From positions 1-64,000 of the forward strand of contig JAGBEG010000022.1 of the NCBI GenBank assembly GCA_017937095.1: a DNA stretch of 64,000 nt, given 5' to 3'. Below are positions 61,588 to 64,000 of this stretch, piece after piece (within the stretch, counting starts at the first letter, position 1; the number at the start of each line of letters is the position of its first letter). Below the pieces are notes generated by a model, which saw nothing but the letters and a program-made list of their open reading frames with translations, had not been told where the DNA came from and made no database searches. The position numbers were made by a program, and so were the translations under genes. This stretch comes from Roseburia sp. (GTDB lineage: Bacteria; Bacillota; Clostridia; Lachnospirales; Lachnospiraceae).

Positions 61588-63192
61588 TCAATTATTTTTA
61601 CGGTAAAGCGTCTGTCCCTCCTTTATCGTCTCAAGGACTTCAATGTCCGCAAGCCGCTCCTTCTCTGCCTTTAACGGATTCTCAGACAGAATGACAAGGT
61701 CGGCAAGCTTGCCCGTCTCGATCGTACCCTTGCTCTCCTCCTCGTGATAGGCGTACGCGGCGTTTATCGTCACGCCCTTTAACGCATCGAAAACGCTGAT
61801 ACACTGGTCTGCGCCGATTTTTGCACCGCGCCTTGTCACGCGGTTGACTGCACACCAGATGGTCTTCATCATATCCGGCGCGAGCACCGGGCAGTCCTGA
61901 TGAAAATTGTATTTTAGCCCGCAGTCAAGCGCCCATCTGACCGGGCTGATATTCGCGCCGCGCTTTGCTCCGAGATTTTTCAGATGAACGTCGCCCCAAT
62001 AATAGGTGTGCGCTACAAAGATCGACGGCAGCATTCCGATTTTCGCCATCTCCTCCAGTTGATCTCTCCTTGCCGTCTGGCAGTGGATCATTACCGGACG
62101 TAAGTCAGGCGCCTGATTCCCGGTCTGTTCCATGGCTTTTTCGTAACAGCGGATAAACTGATCCGAAGCGGCGTCTCCGTTTGCGTGTGCGAGAAGCTGA
62201 TAGCCGTTTTCGATTGCGCATACGGCTGCCGCCTCCACCGCTTCATCCTCGTGCGTCGGATAGCCCGCATAGCTTTCCTCTCCCTCGTAAGGCTTTGTCA
62301 GCCACGCCGATTTTCCCTGCGGCGAGCCGTCTAAGAGAATCTTTGCGCCGCCAATTTTCAAGCGGTTATGATACCTGTTCGCATACGCCGCATGGTCATG
62401 GAAAGCCTTCTCCGGCGCATCCTCCGCCATGACATAGGAGACCACATCCACCTTGAACATGTGATTTTCCGCCATCTGAATGAGCCCTTCGAGCGCCTGC
62501 CTGCCGGTGGCGCCGTCCTGCACCGTCGTGATTCCGTATTTCAGATAAATGTCCTGCACATTCTGCATCTGTTTTACCGGATCCATCTGAAACGTTGCGA
62601 ACACCTTCATCAGGACCGGACCGAACGCCGCCATTTCCTCCAGATAACCGTTTAACGTGCCGTCCTCATATCTGCCGTAGTGACCGCCCTTGGGATCAGC
62701 CGCGTCCTCCTTTAGCCCCGCCATTTTTAAAAGCGCTGTATTGACGACAAGCATATGACCGGACGCATGATACAGGCAGACCGGGATCTCAGAAGAAATC
62801 TGATCCAGCACCTTCCTGTCGGGATGCCTCTCCTCCGTCAGAAAATTGTGGTCGTATCCGGTCGCAAACAGCACGCCGCCCTCCGGCAGGGGATGCTCCT
62901 TTAAGTAAGCTCTGAGAAAAGAAATGATTTCCTCAAAGGATGTACAGCCCGACACATCGGGAAAAGAGGAGAACTGGGAGTACATTGCCATGTGGCTGTG
63001 CCCATCAATGAACGACGGCATCAGGGTTTTTCCCTTTAAGTCAATCTCTTCTGCATCCGCCCCGCACAGCAGCTTCGCATCGGCAAGTTTTCCTACAAAC
63101 GTGATTTCCCCGTCCTCTGCGACCACTGCCTCCGGCGCGTCGTTCTCATTTACCATGGTGATAATATCACCGCCGTAATATAACTTCTGCAT
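61588..63192 (-). CDS. Amidohydrolase (YtcJ-like, PF07969)
   Basis: 534 residues. Metal-dependent hydrolase fold: TLMPSFIDGHSHMAMYSQF (HxH) near 56-74, GYDHNFLTEERHP, LLAHANGDAASDQFI and MIHCQTARRDQLEEM (metal His), NFHQDCPVLAPDMMKTIW near 430, and the C-terminal GTIETGKLADLVILSENPLK. Substrate unknown for the family; exoenzyme-type amidases and deaminases are relatives. Located next to a P-II gene. Confidence 0.85.
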   Translation of the reverse strand: MQKLYYGGDIITMVNENDAPEAVVAEDGEITFVGKLADAKLLCGADAEEIDLKGKTLMPSFIDGHSHMAMYSQFSSFPDVSGCTSFEEIISFLRAYLKEHPLPEGGVLFATGYDHNFLTEERHPDRKVLDQISSEIPVCLYHASGHMLVVNTALLKMAGLKEDAADPKGGHYGRYEDGTLNGYLEEMAAFGPVLMKVFATFQMDPVKQMQNVQDIYLKYGITTVQDGATGRQALEGLIQMAENHMFKVDVVSYVMAEDAPEKAFHDHAAYANRYHNRLKIGGAKILLDGSPQGKSAWLTKPYEGEESYAGYPTHEDEAVEAAAVCAIENGYQLLAHANGDAASDQFIRCYEKAMEQTGNQAPDLRPVMIHCQTARRDQLEEMAKIGMLPSIFVAHTYYWGDVHLKNLGAKRGANISPVRWALDCGLKYNFHQDCPVLAPDMMKTIWCAVNRVTRRGAKIGADQCISVFDALKGVTINAAYAYHEEESKGTIETGKLADLVILSENPLKAEKERLADIEVLETIKEGQTLYRKNN

Positions 63193-63267
63193 AGTTCTCC
63201 TCCTTTTGTTATATATACATTCTTCCCTAATGCGGCATCCTCTTAATCATTCTTATGCGGCATCCTC

Positions 63268-63597
63268 TTAATCATCCTTGGAAGAACTTGAAATCGTATA
63301 ACTCTCCTCCACCGGAAGCACAAACACCTTTCCGTCGCCGGAGTTGCCGCTCTCTCCCGTGATTGCGGTCTGCATAATGATGTCAATGACTTCATTCTTA
63401 TCGTCATCCTCCACAACGACCATCAGTGCATTTTTCGTAATTTCCTCATAGCAGACGTCTCCTACCTGGATTCCCTTCTGGCGTCCTCTGCCGCCTACCT
63501 GCCACTTGGTCGATGCGTTATAGCCTGCCTCCGCAAGCGCGCTTGTCACTTCGTATACCTTCTCCGGTCTTACAACTGCCCATATCATCTTCATCAT
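63268..63597 (-). CDS. P-II family nitrogen-regulatory protein
   Basis: 109 residues from ATG 63597, seven bases after AGGAG. KMIWAVVRPEKVYEVTSALAEAGYNASTKWQVGGRGRQKG opening, NALMVVVEDDDKNEVIDIIMQTAITG and GDGKVFVLPVEESYTI. The T-loop is short and NifI-like, without the Tyr that GlnD uridylylates. Senses 2-oxoglutarate/ATP/ADP in relatives. It is followed 75 bases on by the amidohydrolase and preceded by the glutamate symporter. Confidence 0.85.
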   Translation of the reverse strand: MMKMIWAVVRPEKVYEVTSALAEAGYNASTKWQVGGRGRQKGIQVGDVCYEEITKNALMVVVEDDDKNEVIDIIMQTAITGESGNSGDGKVFVLPVEESYTISSSSKDD

Positions 63598-63660
63598 AAT
63601 CATTCTCCTTTTCTCTTCAATCATCTGTGCCATTCTACCATCTGTTTCATTCCATCGACG

Positions 63661-64000
63661 TCATTCTATCATCTGCGTCACGCCGCCCGGCTCCCGCAGA
63701 AAGCCCTGTACAAATCCAAGATCTCCGTCATCGGAGCCGTCGGAAATACGTCCTCTGTGAAGACCAAAGGTCGGCTTGTTCCACAGATGCATTGGCTTTA
63801 ACAGCAGCAGATAGATAATGCCGAATACCGCCATGATACCCACGCAGAGCGGTACGGAAATCACATTTGTCATCGCCAGCGTCAGAAAAATCATGCCCGG
63901 CGCCGACAGCAGCATCGTCATATTCATCATGCCAAGCTCTACTGATGTCGTCGTCATCAATTTCGGATCTACGATGCGCACAAGTGCGATGCCGCTCGGC
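63661..64000 (-). CDS. Sodium/glutamate symporter, C-terminal part (partial)
   Basis: The last 112 codons; the start lies beyond the right edge. PSGIALVRIVDPKLMTTTSVELGMMN, then two membrane segments (MLLSAPGMIFLTLAMTNVI, VPLCVGIMAVFGIIYLLLL) and LWNKPTFGLHRGRI, as in GltS-like carriers of Lachnospiraceae. Ends 63 bases before the P-II start, suggesting the P-II protein regulates the carrier or responds to its substrate. Confidence 0.6.
   Translation of the reverse strand, partial: PSGIALVRIVDPKLMTTTSVELGMMNMTMLLSAPGMIFLTLAMTNVISVPLCVGIMAVFGIIYLLLLKPMHLWNKPTFGLHRGRISDGSDDGDLGFVQGFLREPGGVTQMIE

Overview
The window looks like a chromosomal segment of a Gram-positive anaerobe of the class Clostridia, most likely a Lachnospiraceae-type gut bacterium. 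Signs of this are strong AGGAGG-type ribosome binding sites, a T-box leader, an archaeal-type AspRS next to gatCAB (tRNA-dependent Asn synthesis), a PASTA-domain Ser/Thr kinase with its PP2C phosphatase in the order priA-def-fmt-yugP-rsmB-rlmN-prpC-prkC-rsgA-rpe-thiN, and remnants of Tn916-like elements. No rRNA, tRNA or CRISPR array was recognised.

Layout. 1-1.8 kb: the edge of an integrative or plasmid-like element (RepA_N initiator, two small Cys-rich proteins, DUF5688 protein), then an A+T-rich, structured non-coding stretch. 2.5-6 kb: a two-gene cassette, PIN-like nuclease plus AAA/ABC-type ATPase, that looks like a phage-defence module. 6-7.5 kb: hairpins, a MITE-like segment and a lone methyltransferase. 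7.5-21.3 kb: a long housekeeping run on the minus strand (replication restart, protein N-terminal maturation, rRNA methylation, Ser/Thr signalling, ribosome assembly GTPase, thiamine, peptidoglycan). 21.5-24 kb: small membrane proteins and pyrBI. 24-30.7 kb: a T-box-led operon aspS, NUDIX, GNAT-gatC fusion, gatA, gatB.

31.4-41.9 kb is a graveyard of mobile DNA: a broken Tn916-type integrase with intact-looking excisionase, a 5'-truncated MobT relaxase, an oriT-like hairpin region, a Xre regulator, an IS200 remnant, and a well-preserved restriction-modification operon (controller protein, PLD-family nuclease with a C-terminal DNA-binding region, two DNA methyltransferases). Beyond it lie decayed fragments (ICE protein, nitroreductase, second integrase). 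A 13-bp direct repeat brackets this 9-kb block.

42-49 kb: a redox cluster (ApbE flavin transferase, DUF4405 membrane protein, two lipoprotein flavodoxins, a truncated cyclophilin-like lipoprotein, hydrolase, RibD-type reductase, carboxymuconolactone decarboxylase family protein) with a MerR regulator. Two nearly identical 80-bp copies of a 19-bp-spacer MerR-type promoter drive two of these genes. An IS256 remnant follows. 49.4-51.2 kb: a second defence-like pair, SduA (Shedu, DUF4263) with a HEPN-motif protein, sitting directly behind rlmD.

51.4-64 kb: mostly housekeeping genes (rlmD, pcrA, DUF1836 and YerC regulators, CPBP protease, hisC, a second aminotransferase, an amidohydrolase, a P-II protein and the end of a glutamate symporter gene). 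The most interesting items are the PIN-ATPase pair, the Shedu-HEPN pair, the C-box-controlled R-M operon, the GNAT-GatC fusion and the duplicated MerR promoters.
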